The notes under the pieces were generated by a model. The model did not search any database, was not told where the DNA came from, and was given only the letters and a program-made list of their open reading frames with translations. 31,655 bases of DNA from CAYVUM01 sp964619055 (lineage in GTDB: Bacteria; Pseudomonadota; Alphaproteobacteria; Rhodospirillales; Defluviicoccaceae), in assembly GCA_964619055.1 (NCBI GenBank), contig CAZUDB010000042.1, positions 1 to 31,655 of the forward strand, read 5' to 3'. This document shows positions 23,447 through 30,767 of the stretch, piece after piece (positions within the stretch are counted from its first letter, which is position 1; each line of letters starts with the position of its first letter). Both the position numbers and the translations under genes were made by a program.

Positions 23447-24417
23447 TCCCTTTCCGAAGGCGCAGACGACCGCTCCGAGATGGCCAGGTCGCGGTGGTTG
23501 ACACGGACAGCCAAAGATTGCTCGGCGAGCCACGCACCCAGCCGTTCTGCCACATAGACCGACCGATGGCGGCCACCCGAGCAGCCGATCGCTATGGTCA
23601 GATAGCTCTTCCCCTCGTCCGTATACCGGGGCAGAAGCGGGGCGAGCATATGTCGGAGCGAAGTCAGAAAGGGCTCCAGACCCGGGTCCTCTTCAATGTG
23701 TGCTGCCACGGGTCGATCCTGTCCGCTGAGTGCTCGCAAATCCGCCTGATAAAAAGGATTCTTTAGGAAGCGGACGTCAAAAACCAGATCGGCCTCGCGC
23801 GGCAGACCCAACCGAAACGCAAACGATGTCACGAACACACTCAATCTGCGGGTCACGTCAAGTCCGAAATGGCCATCGAGCAAGTGCTTCAGATCGCCCG
23901 GCGTGATTCGCGTGGTGTCGATGACGATGTCGGCGTGGCGCTTCAGGTGGGCAATCATCTGCCGTTCCAACGCGATCCCGTCCAGGATTGGGCGGTCATG
24001 GGCGAGCGGATGGCGATGGCGGGTGGCCGTATAGCGGCGGCGAAGCTCATCATCATCGCATTCAAGAAAGAGCAGGCGCACGTGGCGGTCACCATCCTCG
24101 GCCAGATCATCGACTACGCTCGCAAATCGCTCGACGCTGAAATCCCGCGTGCGAACGTCGACGCCAACGGCCAACGGCGGCCTGGCGGCCGCCTCCTCGT
24201 CTTCGCCACCCACGAGCCGCGGCAGCAATGAGATCGGAACATGATCCACGGCATCGTAGCCGGCATCTTCAAGCGCCTTGAGGGCCGATGTCTTGCCGGC
24301 ACCGGACATTCCCGTCACGACCAAAATCGGCCGAGGGCGCGCCGGCGACTGGTCATCCAGCCGGGTCACGTGCGCCATACGCCGCTCGGGCCCGCAGGGA
24401 GCGCTCGGGTCGATCAT
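23443..24417 (-). CDS. rapZ: RapZ-family P-loop nucleotide-binding protein
   Basis: The 324-residue protein has an N-terminal kinase-like P-loop, ILVVTGMSGAGKTSALKALE (Walker A 36-43), and VFDVRFLKNPFY in the middle. It ends with the RapZ signature IAIGCSGGRHRSVYVAERL near residue 290. In E. coli RapZ binds small RNAs GlmY/GlmZ and guides RNase E to control glucosamine-6-phosphate synthase. In alphaproteobacteria those small RNAs are not generally known, so its role there is open. The ATG at 24417 overlaps the hprK stop (ATGA); the upstream extension to 24633 is antisense or shadow sequence. Its place between hprK and the EIIA gene suggests a link to cell-envelope or phosphotransferase control. 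Confidence 0.93.
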   Translation of the reverse strand: MIDPSAPCGPERRMAHVTRLDDQSPARPRPILVVTGMSGAGKTSALKALEDAGYDAVDHVPISLLPRLVGGEDEEAAARPPLAVGVDVRTRDFSVERFASVVDDLAEDGDRHVRLLFLECDDDELRRRYTATRHRHPLAHDRPILDGIALERQMIAHLKRHADIVIDTTRITPGDLKHLLDGHFGLDVTRRLSVFVTSFAFRLGLPREADLVFDVRFLKNPFYQADLRALSGQDRPVAAHIEEDPGLEPFLTSLRHMLAPLLPRYTDEGKSYLTIAIGCSGGRHRSVYVAERLGAWLAEQSLAVRVNHRDLAISERSSAPSERE

Positions 24418-24881
24418 GGTACCGACAATATACGTCCGGTGGCGAGGCCGACGGCAAGACGAACCTTGGCAACGGCCGAGGCCTCGAACGGTGTCAGATG
24501 GAACGTTGGAACCGGGACCGACAACACCATGGTAGAGCTGGAATTGGGTAGCCTTTCCACCTCCTCGGGTGCGACCAGCTCGATCAATGCGGCCACGGAG
24601 GCGTGCTCTACGCGAGCGTCGGCATCCATGCACAAGATGCCAAGACCACGAATTTCCAAGAGACCGCGAATCGGCTCCGGACCGGTGGCAACGAGGCGGC
24701 CATCCTGGATGTCGATGTCCGTATAGTCGTCGGACACCAGCCGTGCGCCATCGGCGATCAGGCGCAGGGCCAAATCCGACTTGCCGGCCGCGGACGGCCC
24801 CTGCAACAGGACTCCGTGGCCATCGACATCGACGCAGGTGGCGTGCAGACGAATCATGCCGGCACCGTGCGGCGAGGCCAT
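24414..24881 (-). CDS. hprK: Short HPr kinase/phosphorylase (C-terminal catalytic domain only)
   Basis: This 155-residue protein corresponds only to the catalytic half of the roughly 310-residue Firmicutes enzyme, as is usual in alphaproteobacteria. It has Walker A GPSAAGKSDLALRLI (28-42), LVSDDYTDI and GLLEIRGLGIL (about 73-83), the family signature E-[IV]-R-G-[LI]-G. It phosphorylates, and probably dephosphorylates, the regulatory Ser of HPr. The start is ambiguous: the ATG at 24881 gives 155 residues and the ATG at 24857 (MIRLHATCVDVDG) gives 147, closer to the conserved region. The gene follows chvG after 49 bases and overlaps rapZ by ATGA. Confidence 0.92.
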   Translation of the reverse strand: MASPHGAGMIRLHATCVDVDGHGVLLQGPSAAGKSDLALRLIADGARLVSDDYTDIDIQDGRLVATGPEPIRGLLEIRGLGILCMDADARVEHASVAALIELVAPEEVERLPNSSSTMVLSVPVPTFHLTPFEASAVAKVRLAVGLATGRILSVP

Positions 24882-24930
24882 CTCATCTGTCAATCTCGTC
24901 CGTTGCCAGACGGGAGAATGGGAGTGACGT

Positions 24931-26649
24931 TTACACCGCCGGCAAGCGGACAACGAAGCGAGCGCCTTCGACGATTGGCGTGTTGCTTTCAGGGCGGCGG
25001 TCCGATTTTCTGACGCGGTTCTCGCCATGGATCGAACCAAAGTGGGCGTCTACGATTTGCTTGGAGATGCTGAGGCCGAGGCCCGAGTGTTGGCCGAACG
25101 TCTCACCTTTGCGCCGGTGGGAGTAAAAGCGATCGAAGATCTTGGATTCAAAACCGGGCGGAATGCCGGGCCCCTGGTCGTCCACCACAACCTCAATATC
25201 ATCGCCGTTTCGCCAGGCCATAATGTCAATCCGGCTATCGGGGGGGCTAAAGGATAGGGCGTTGACGACCAGGTTGCTGAACACTTGAAGCAGGCGCTCC
25301 TTAAGTCCGTGGACAATCAGCTCACGACGATCGTCCATAGTAAGGCGGAGCCTTACGGGGACATCGTCCGCTGCAGGCCCCATTATTTCGATCAACGTTG
25401 TCAGGAGTTCCGCCACATCGATCCGCTCGCCCTGGATCCGGGACAGCTCCGCGTCGAGCCTGGACACATCGGAGATATCGCGGATCAGGCGGTCGATGCG
25501 GCTCACATCGCTTTCGACAATGGCAAGCAACCGGTCGCGCTGTTCTGGCTTCTCGACACGCTTCAGCGTATCCAGCGCACTTCTTAAAGAGGCCAACGGG
25601 TTCTTGATTTCATGAGAGACATCGGCGGCAAATCGTTCGATGGCATCAAAACGCCATCGCAGGGCGTCGGTCAGATCGTCCAGAGCGATCGATAGCTGAC
25701 CGATCTCGTTGCGCTTGCTGCTGAAATCGGGCAGCGGATGCTGCAGTGTCCGATCTCTGCGCAACACGTCGGCCGCGTGCGCGAGACGGCGCAGTGGCGT
25801 CGCGATCGTTCTCGACAGGTACAGGGACAAAAACACCGTCAAAACCAGCGTGACCAAGAAGGTCTGCAGAATCGCGAGCCGGGCGTTCCAGGCAGCTTGG
25901 TCGATCTCGTCGGAATTCTTGGTCAGGTAGACGGCACCCAAGACGGATGTACGCTGGATCGGGGCGGCAACACAGATAACCGTCCGCGAGGATTGCTCAA
26001 GCCGGTCCACGTCCACAAGCGACTGTGACTCGGGTGGCAGGACGACCCGGCGGACGGCCGTCGCTTCGTGTCCCGTCAGCGCCACCATCACTTCCTCGTA
26101 GTCTTCGGCTGCGGCTTGGGCCCGATCGAGGTAGGGCGGCCGTGCGGGATAGTTCCAGGCCACGGCGACCAGCCAGTCCAGGATACCGTTGACGGCGCGG
26201 CCTAAGCGCTCTGTGGTCGAGCGTGGGGGCGAAAGTTCGCGTGCCTGCACAAGCGGCCCCGGGCCGGTCCAGACGCGGCTGTCGGCGACCAGATTACCAT
26301 CGCGATCGAACACGCGAGCGCGGGACTTGGTTTGTTCGGCCATAACCCGAAGTGTTCGGACGCTGGCCGCCGGTAGCACGAGAGCCCCGGGTGCGAGCAC
26401 ACCGTTGGCCATCTCGTCGCTCGTGGCAACGGCGCCCTGGTCCATGTCATCGCTCAGCGTGTCCGCGATCACGTTGGCCTGAATCAGCAGGATGTCCGTT
26501 TGCTGCTGGATCAAGCCTTCGCGAAAATCGGCGACGGACAGCGTGCCCACCACCAGCACGACGAGGGCCAGCACATTGACCGAGAGGATTCGAACCGTGA
26601 TCGGGATCGTCGGCCGCCGCACGGGGCCCACATCACCCAGCCCGGACAC
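24931..26649 (-). CDS. chvG: ChvG/ExoS-type membrane sensor histidine kinase
   Basis: The 572-residue protein has a first membrane helix (about 19-40), a periplasmic sensor region of about 210 residues, and a second helix (about 257-280). A HAMP linker leads to the H-box FAADVSHEIKNPLASLRSAL with phospho-acceptor His346. The ATPase domain follows: NLVVNALSFSPP (N), VVDDQGPGIPPGF (G1), IFDRFYSHRRKGE (F) and GQHSGLGLSISKQI (G2). ChvG kinases sense acid or envelope stress and phosphorylate ChvI. The proposed GTG start lies eight bases after the chvI stop and lacks an obvious ribosome binding site, so coupling to chvI translation is likely. Confidence 0.92.
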   Translation of the reverse strand: MSGLGDVGPVRRPTIPITVRILSVNVLALVVLVVGTLSVADFREGLIQQQTDILLIQANVIADTLSDDMDQGAVATSDEMANGVLAPGALVLPAASVRTLRVMAEQTKSRARVFDRDGNLVADSRVWTGPGPLVQARELSPPRSTTERLGRAVNGILDWLVAVAWNYPARPPYLDRAQAAAEDYEEVMVALTGHEATAVRRVVLPPESQSLVDVDRLEQSSRTVICVAAPIQRTSVLGAVYLTKNSDEIDQAAWNARLAILQTFLVTLVLTVFLSLYLSRTIATPLRRLAHAADVLRRDRTLQHPLPDFSSKRNEIGQLSIALDDLTDALRWRFDAIERFAADVSHEIKNPLASLRSALDTLKRVEKPEQRDRLLAIVESDVSRIDRLIRDISDVSRLDAELSRIQGERIDVAELLTTLIEIMGPAADDVPVRLRLTMDDRRELIVHGLKERLLQVFSNLVVNALSFSPPDSRIDIMAWRNGDDIEVVVDDQGPGIPPGFESKIFDRFYSHRRKGETFGQHSGLGLSISKQIVDAHFGSIHGENRVRKSDRRPESNTPIVEGARFVVRLPAV

Positions 26650-26657
26650 CGACGTGG

Positions 26658-27350
26658 TCAGTCGGCGCGATACCTGTAACCAACGCCATACAGGGTTTCG
26701 ATGTGCGCAAAGCTGGGATCAAACTCACGGAATTTCTTGCGGACGCGCTTGACGTGGCTGTCGATGGTGCGGTCATCCACGTAGACGTGCTCGCCGTATG
26801 CCGCATCAATGAGCTGATCCCGGCTCTTCACGTGCCCCGGTCTCCGGGCGAGCGTCTGGACCAGCAAAAACTCCGTCACCGTCAGATTAATCTCCCGACC
26901 ACGCCAACTGCACAGATGGCGGGTCGGGTCCAGGACGAGGTCGCCGCGGCGCAGCACCGACGCGCTTTGGATTTCCTCATCCATCGGAACGCGGCGGCGG
27001 AGTACCGCACGAATCCGTTCGATCAGCAGCCGTTGGGAGAACGGCTTGGTAATGTAGTCGTCGGCGCCCATCCGAAGGCCGAGAAGTTCATCGAACTCAT
27101 CGATCTTGGAGGTTAGGAAAATCACCGGCACATCGGACTTCTGACGAAGTCGGGTGAAAAGCTCCATCCCGTCCAGATCGGGCATCTTGATGTCGAGAAC
27201 GGCCAAGTCCACCGGCTGGCGAAGCAGGCCGTCCAAGGCCGCCGAGCCTTCCGTATAGGTCTGGACCTCAAAGCCTTCGGCCTCCAGGCCAATGGCCACG
27301 GACGCCACGATGTTTTCATCGTCATCTACAAGGGCAATGGTCTGTGTCAC
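26658..27350 (-). CDS. chvI: ChvI-type OmpR-family response regulator
   Basis: The 230-residue regulator starts at a GTG (27350) preceded by GGAGAGG. The receiver domain has the acidic cluster VDDDEN (9-11), the phosphorylated Asp53 in VLDIKMPDLDG, and the conserved Lys in FLTSKIDEF. The C-terminal winged helix has FLLVQTLARRPGHVKSRDQL, DRTIDSHVKRVRKKF and the terminal hairpin TLYGVGYRY. ChvI pairs with ChvG and controls envelope, exopolysaccharide and acid-response genes in alphaproteobacteria. It is the first gene of the block that runs through hprK, rapZ and the PTS proteins. Confidence 0.95.
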   Translation of the reverse strand: MTQTIALVDDDENIVASVAIGLEAEGFEVQTYTEGSAALDGLLRQPVDLAVLDIKMPDLDGMELFTRLRQKSDVPVIFLTSKIDEFDELLGLRMGADDYITKPFSQRLLIERIRAVLRRRVPMDEEIQSASVLRRGDLVLDPTRHLCSWRGREINLTVTEFLLVQTLARRPGHVKSRDQLIDAAYGEHVYVDDRTIDSHVKRVRKKFREFDPSFAHIETLYGVGYRYRAD

Positions 27351-27396
27351 GGAGCCTCTCCGAACAGTCCTACACGACGGTTACATCATCGCATGG

Positions 27397-27426
27397 TTTA
27401 GAATGCAAACGAGTAAAAATAATCAA
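27397..27426 (-). promoter_or_regulatory. chvI: Candidate chvI promoter
   Basis: On the minus strand TTGATT (27421-27426) and TCTAAA (27397-27402) are spaced by 18 bases. Each matches four of six sigma-70 consensus positions. They lie in a visibly A+T-rich stretch about 50 bases before the chvI start. No clear direct or inverted repeat for a regulator was seen. Confidence 0.35.
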
Positions 27427-27498
27427 CCCAAACATGGCAGAATTGTAATCCACATAGGGGTCTATCCTCTTAAGCGGTTGTCGCGAACATAAGTTGCG

Positions 27499-27525
27499 TT
27501 GACGGCGATATCAGGGCGGGATAAG
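27499..27525 (+). promoter_or_regulatory. Candidate promoter for the riboswitch-led cobalt transport operon
   Basis: TTGACG (27499-27504) and GATAAG (27520-27525) are separated by 15 bases, just before the first conserved bases of the cobalamin riboswitch. The position is right for transcription to start at the aptamer's 5' end. The spacing is shorter than ideal and the assignment is tentative. Confidence 0.35.
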
Positions 27526-27532
27526 AAAGTTT

Positions 27533-27735
27533 CGACGGTTCCCGAGACATGGCGACAGAGCCATCGGGATCAAAAGGGAATACGGATGGGGATGACCCAA
27601 CTCGGGAACCCCTTGCCGTGGCTGCCCCCGCAACTGTGAGCGGTAGCTCGCCCCGACAGTATGGCCACTGGGTAACCGGGAAGGCCGGGTGTGAGCGACG
27701 ATCCGCAAGCCAGGAGACCTGCCGTCGGAGCGTTT
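27533..27735 (+). ncRNA. Cobalamin (B12) riboswitch
   Basis: The conserved elements of the cobalamin aptamer occur in the correct order: GGTTCCCGA at the start, AAAAGGGAATACGG (27572-27585), GCTGCCCCCGCAACTGTGAG (27621-27640), CCACTGGGTAACCGGGAAGG (27665-27684) and the B12 box AGCCAGGAGACCTGCC (27708-27723). In this class, binding of a cobalamin turns off the downstream gene by hiding its ribosome binding site or terminating transcription. Here the controlled genes encode a cobalt importer, which is a standard target. Ends are approximate. Confidence 0.96.
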
Positions 27736-27801
27736 GTGACCGTCGGGCGGGGTGTACCGGCAGGGGACCGTCGAGGCCATTGCGCCGTATGACCTAACCA
27801 C

Positions 27802-27861
27802 GCCCTCCCAAAGCCCCTGGGCACTGCGCTCCTCCTTGTTCTTTATTGTGGAGCGGAGGGC
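27802..27861 (+). promoter_or_regulatory. Possible expression platform: anti-ribosome-binding-site pairing before the first transporter gene
   Basis: GCCCTCC (27802-27808) is perfectly complementary to GGAGGGC (27855-27861), which contains the ribosome binding site of the NikK-like gene. A second, alternative hairpin pairs CGCTCC (27827-27832) with GGAGCG (27850-27855). GGGCG at 27745-27749, just after the aptamer, could pair with CGCCC at 27801-27805 and free the site. The pairing scheme is inferred from complementarity only. No T-run follows the hairpin, so translational control fits better than termination. Confidence 0.45.
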
Positions 27862-27864
27862 TCA

Positions 27865-28668
27865 ATGAACATGATTAGGATGTGCGTTACGGCCGCCACG
27901 GCGGCGATTTTCGCCACTTGGCCGCTTGAGACGGCTTGGTCCCACTTTCAGCTCGTATATACGCCGGACGTTGTGCTGGAGGAACCGGCGGAGCTGCCGA
28001 TTCGTCTGGTGTTCGCTCACCCGTTCAGCAACGGCTTTACCATGGACATGGGCGAGCCAGAGGACTTCTTCGTAGTCCATCGCGGCGATCGGACGGACCT
28101 CAAACCCACGCTGGAGCCGATCACCTGGACCGGTTCGGAGAACACAGCTGCAGCGTACCAGACCCAGTACCGGGTCAAGCGAAACGGCGATTACATTTTT
28201 GTCCTTCAGCCGGCACCGTACTTTGAGGAATCAGAGGACAAATTCATTCAGCAGATCACCAAGTCGTTCGTGAACAAGGGCGGAATCCCCACCGACTGGT
28301 CCGAACCCATTGGTTTGCCGACGGAGATCGTGCCCCTCAACAAGCCCTATCTCGCCTATGTGGGCAGCACGTTTTCGGGCGTGGTGTTGAGCAATGGCCA
28401 GCCCGTGCCGGGGGCCGAGATCGAGATCGAGTATGTCGCGGCGACGCCCGATCTTGCCGCCAACGCCTTTCCGAAGGAAGGTACGGTGCCGGCGCCCAGT
28501 GGCGCCGTGGTCGCGGTGACGGATGCCAATGGAACCTTCACCTTCGGTCTTCCGAGGGCGGGGTTTTGGGGGTTTGCCGCCTTGGATGTGGGCCCCGATA
28601 AGGAACACGAAGGCAAGCCGCTGTCTCAGGATGCCGTCATCTGGGTCCACGCCGTGGATCTGAAGTAA
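27865..28668 (+). CDS. DUF4198-type periplasmic component of a cobalt/nickel ECF importer (NikK-like)
   Basis: The start at 27865 follows GGAGGG by about four bases. A signal peptide of about 26 residues ends at TAWS, so the mature protein begins with His-Phe. A histidine close to the mature N-terminus fits metal capture, as proposed for NikK-type proteins. The 267-residue product has two beta-rich parts: 'PIRLVFAHPFSNGFTMDMGEPEDFFV' in the first, and a transthyretin-like repeat (FSGVVLSNGQPVPGAEIEIE, DANGTFTFGLPRAGFWGFAAL) at the end. This is the DUF4198 pattern. The family is known next to nikMLQO or cbiMQO genes. Being first in an operon under a B12 riboswitch argues for cobalt rather than nickel as cargo. 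Confidence 0.85.
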   Translation: MNMIRMCVTAATAAIFATWPLETAWSHFQLVYTPDVVLEEPAELPIRLVFAHPFSNGFTMDMGEPEDFFVVHRGDRTDLKPTLEPITWTGSENTAAAYQTQYRVKRNGDYIFVLQPAPYFEESEDKFIQQITKSFVNKGGIPTDWSEPIGLPTEIVPLNKPYLAYVGSTFSGVVLSNGQPVPGAEIEIEYVAATPDLAANAFPKEGTVPAPSGAVVAVTDANGTFTFGLPRAGFWGFAALDVGPDKEHEGKPLSQDAVIWVHAVDLK

Positions 28669-28694
28669 AATCAAGAACGGGGAGGAGAACGCTC

Positions 28695-29312
28695 ATGCAT
28701 ATCGTCGATGGCGCACTCTCGGCACCGGTGCTGATCGCCGGAGCGGCCGTGACCGTGGGTGGGCTGGCGGTTGGCTTGCGCGCCTTGGACGCGGACCGCA
28801 TCCCGCAGGTGGGCATGCTGTGCGCCGGCTTCTTTGTCGCCTCGCTGATTCACTTCCCGGTTGGGCCTTCCAGCGTTCATCTGATCCTAGGCGGACTTGT
28901 GGGCATCCTTCTCGGCTGGGCCGCCTTTCCGGCCCTCTTCATCGGGCTGTTGCTGCAGGCCGTGTTCTTCGGCTTCGGCGGCATCACGGTCCTGGGCGTC
29001 AACACCATGAACATCGCCGTGCCGGCGGTTCTGGCCGGCGTTCTGGTTGGTCCGTTGCTGCGCAAAGCGCCCGAGCGCACGGCCATTGCCTTGGCCGCCG
29101 CGGCCGGTGCCGGCACCGTGTTCTTGACCTGCATTCTGGTCAGCCTGTCCCTGGCGCTGAGCGGGGAGGAGTTTATCCCCTCCGCCAAGCTGGTCCTGGT
29201 CTCCCATTTGCCCTTGATGGCCGTGGAGGGCGTCGTCACCGGCGCGGTTATTGCCCTCATCCGCAAGGTGAAGCCTGAGATGCTGCCCGCGGCGCCTCCG
29301 GCTGCGGCTTGA
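28695..29312 (+). CDS. cbiM: Substrate-binding membrane component CbiM (ECF cobalt transporter S-component)
   Basis: GGAGGAG at 28681-28687 precedes the ATG by seven bases. The 205-residue protein starts MHIVDGALS, the family's invariant N-terminus in which the amino group of Met1 and the side chain of His2 hold the metal. FPVGPSSVHLILGG (about 54-67) provides another metal ligand histidine (His62). GVNTMNIAVPAVLAG and the terminal helices complete the six to seven membrane spans. CbiM gives substrate specificity and docks on CbiQ-CbiO. NikM is the nickel counterpart with the same motifs; the riboswitch favours cobalt. The next gene starts ten bases after its stop. Confidence 0.95.
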   Translation: MHIVDGALSAPVLIAGAAVTVGGLAVGLRALDADRIPQVGMLCAGFFVASLIHFPVGPSSVHLILGGLVGILLGWAAFPALFIGLLLQAVFFGFGGITVLGVNTMNIAVPAVLAGVLVGPLLRKAPERTAIALAAAAGAGTVFLTCILVSLSLALSGEEFIPSAKLVLVSHLPLMAVEGVVTGAVIALIRKVKPEMLPAAPPAAA

Positions 29313-29322
29313 ACAGCCTGGT

Positions 29323-29988
29323 ATGGCACCTCGCAACGCCGTTCGCCGGCTCACCAGTGCCCTTGTCCTGGTCGCCACGCTGTGCGCCGCCGGCAGCGGC
29401 CATGCCCACAAGGTGGTGTTGAGCCTGTACGTGACCGGCGGGTTGATCGAGGGCGAGGTCGGCTTCTCCAACGGTGACGTCGCACCGGAAGCACGCATCG
29501 ATGTCTATGGTCCGGGCGGCGAGCGCCTCGCCGAACTTGCGACCGACGACAGCGGCTTCTTCGCCTATCAGGCTTCCGCGCGGATTGACCACATCTTCAA
29601 GGCCGATCTTGGCGCCGGCCACGTGGCCGAGGCGCGCGTGGCGGCCGATGAGCTGTCACCCACGCTCGCGGCTCAAGCGGCACCGACGGGAACCACGCCC
29701 GCTCCGGATTCACAGGAAGGGACGGCCGCGGCTGCAGGCGCCGCAAGCCAGGTCCTTACTCAAGCGAACCTGCAGGCGGCGATCCAGGAGGTGGTGGCGA
29801 GCCAGGTTCGCCCGCTCCGCCAACAGGTGACCGCCCTTGAGAACCGGATTCGCTTTCAGGATGTGCTGGGCGGGCTCGGCTACATCGCCGGCCTCATGGG
29901 GCTGGCTCTCTACATCCAAAGCCGACGTCGGACAAAGGCTGGCGACCAGAACGCGACCTCGAGTTCCGAAGTCGACAGGCAGCCGTGA
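29323..29988 (+). CDS. NikL-like accessory component of the cobalt ECF importer
   Basis: The 221-residue product has a signal peptide ending SGHA, giving a mature N-terminus His-Lys. A carboxypeptidase-regulatory-like beta domain follows (VGFSNGDVAPEARIDVYGPG, LATDDSGFFAYQ, DHIFKADLGAGHVAEARV), then an Ala/Pro/Thr-rich linker and a helical segment (LQAAIQEVVASQVRPLRQQV) likely to form a coiled coil. One C-terminal membrane helix (DVLGGLGYIAGLMGLALYIQ) precedes an Arg-rich cytosolic tail. This matches NikL-type proteins, which take the place of CbiN/NikN in some importers and are needed with CbiM for uptake. No separate cbiN is present in the operon. Its stop overlaps the cbiQ start as GTGA. 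Confidence 0.85.
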   Translation: MAPRNAVRRLTSALVLVATLCAAGSGHAHKVVLSLYVTGGLIEGEVGFSNGDVAPEARIDVYGPGGERLAELATDDSGFFAYQASARIDHIFKADLGAGHVAEARVAADELSPTLAAQAAPTGTTPAPDSQEGTAAAAGAASQVLTQANLQAAIQEVVASQVRPLRQQVTALENRIRFQDVLGGLGYIAGLMGLALYIQSRRRTKAGDQNATSSSEVDRQP

Positions 29989-30767
29989 GCCACGTTCTCG
30001 ACCGGATTGCGCGGGAGCAGGGGGAGCGGGAGACATCACGCCTGGTCGGCGTCGATCCGAGGGTCCGGATCGTTGTCGCCATCGCCTTTGCCGTCGTGGT
30101 CGTGATGCTGGACCGCCTGGGCCCGCTACTGGCCGCCAACGGCCTGGCGGTGCTGGCCGCCGTGGCGGCGACCCTTCCCGTTGGAGCCACGGTACGCCGG
30201 CTGGTCACGGTCGATGCCTTCATCATCGCGACCTTGCTGATCCTGCCCTTCAGCATGCCGGGTGAGCCGCTGTTCACGCTGGGCCCGCTGACTGCGACGG
30301 AGGAGGGGGTGTGGCGCGCCATCGCCATCGCGCTGAAGGCCAATGCGATCGTGTTGACCGTGATGGCGCTGGTGGGAACGATGGAACCGGCAACGATTGG
30401 CCAGGCGCTCGCCCGGCTCGGCGTGCCGTTTGCGTTCGTGCACTTGCTGCTGTTCACGGTTCGCTTCGTCAACGTGCTCGGTGGGGAATACCAGCGCTTG
30501 CGGCTGGCCATGCGCGCCCGCGCGTTCCGGCCCCGCAACACCATGCACACCTGGCGCTCACTCGGCTACCTGATGGGGATGGTCCTGGTGCGGAGCGTGG
30601 AACGGTCCGAGCGTGTGCTGGCCGCCATGAAATGCCGGGGATACACGGGCCAGCTCTACATCCTGGACACCTTCAGGTTCGGCCGCCTGGACCCAGTCTG
30701 CGCGCTCGTCGCCGTGGCCGGGCTCGGTGCTCTGCTGCTGTGGGATGCGGGATGGCCGAGCCCCTGA
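29985..30767 (+). CDS. cbiQ: Membrane-coupling component CbiQ (EcfT family)
   Basis: EcfT proteins couple the ATPase to the metal-binding subunit. The 260-residue product begins at a GTG overlapping the previous stop. It has about five membrane spans. The two cytosolic coupling motifs are seen in order: AMRARAFRPRN (about 182) and LAAMKCRGYTG (about 208), matching the family's paired A-R-x and M-x-x-R-G-x patterns that fit into the CbiO grooves. The short N-terminal cytosolic segment with Asp-Pro-Arg (GVDPRVRIVVAIAF) is also typical. Confidence 0.94.
   Translation: MSHVLDRIAREQGERETSRLVGVDPRVRIVVAIAFAVVVVMLDRLGPLLAANGLAVLAAVAATLPVGATVRRLVTVDAFIIATLLILPFSMPGEPLFTLGPLTATEEGVWRAIAIALKANAIVLTVMALVGTMEPATIGQALARLGVPFAFVHLLLFTVRFVNVLGGEYQRLRLAMRARAFRPRNTMHTWRSLGYLMGMVLVRSVERSERVLAAMKCRGYTGQLYILDTFRFGRLDPVCALVAVAGLGALLLWDAGWPSP

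Noticed and set aside
30311..30751. N-terminal extension of CbiO
   Set aside because: It is the shadow of cbiQ in another frame; the ABC domain begins right after the ATG at 30752.
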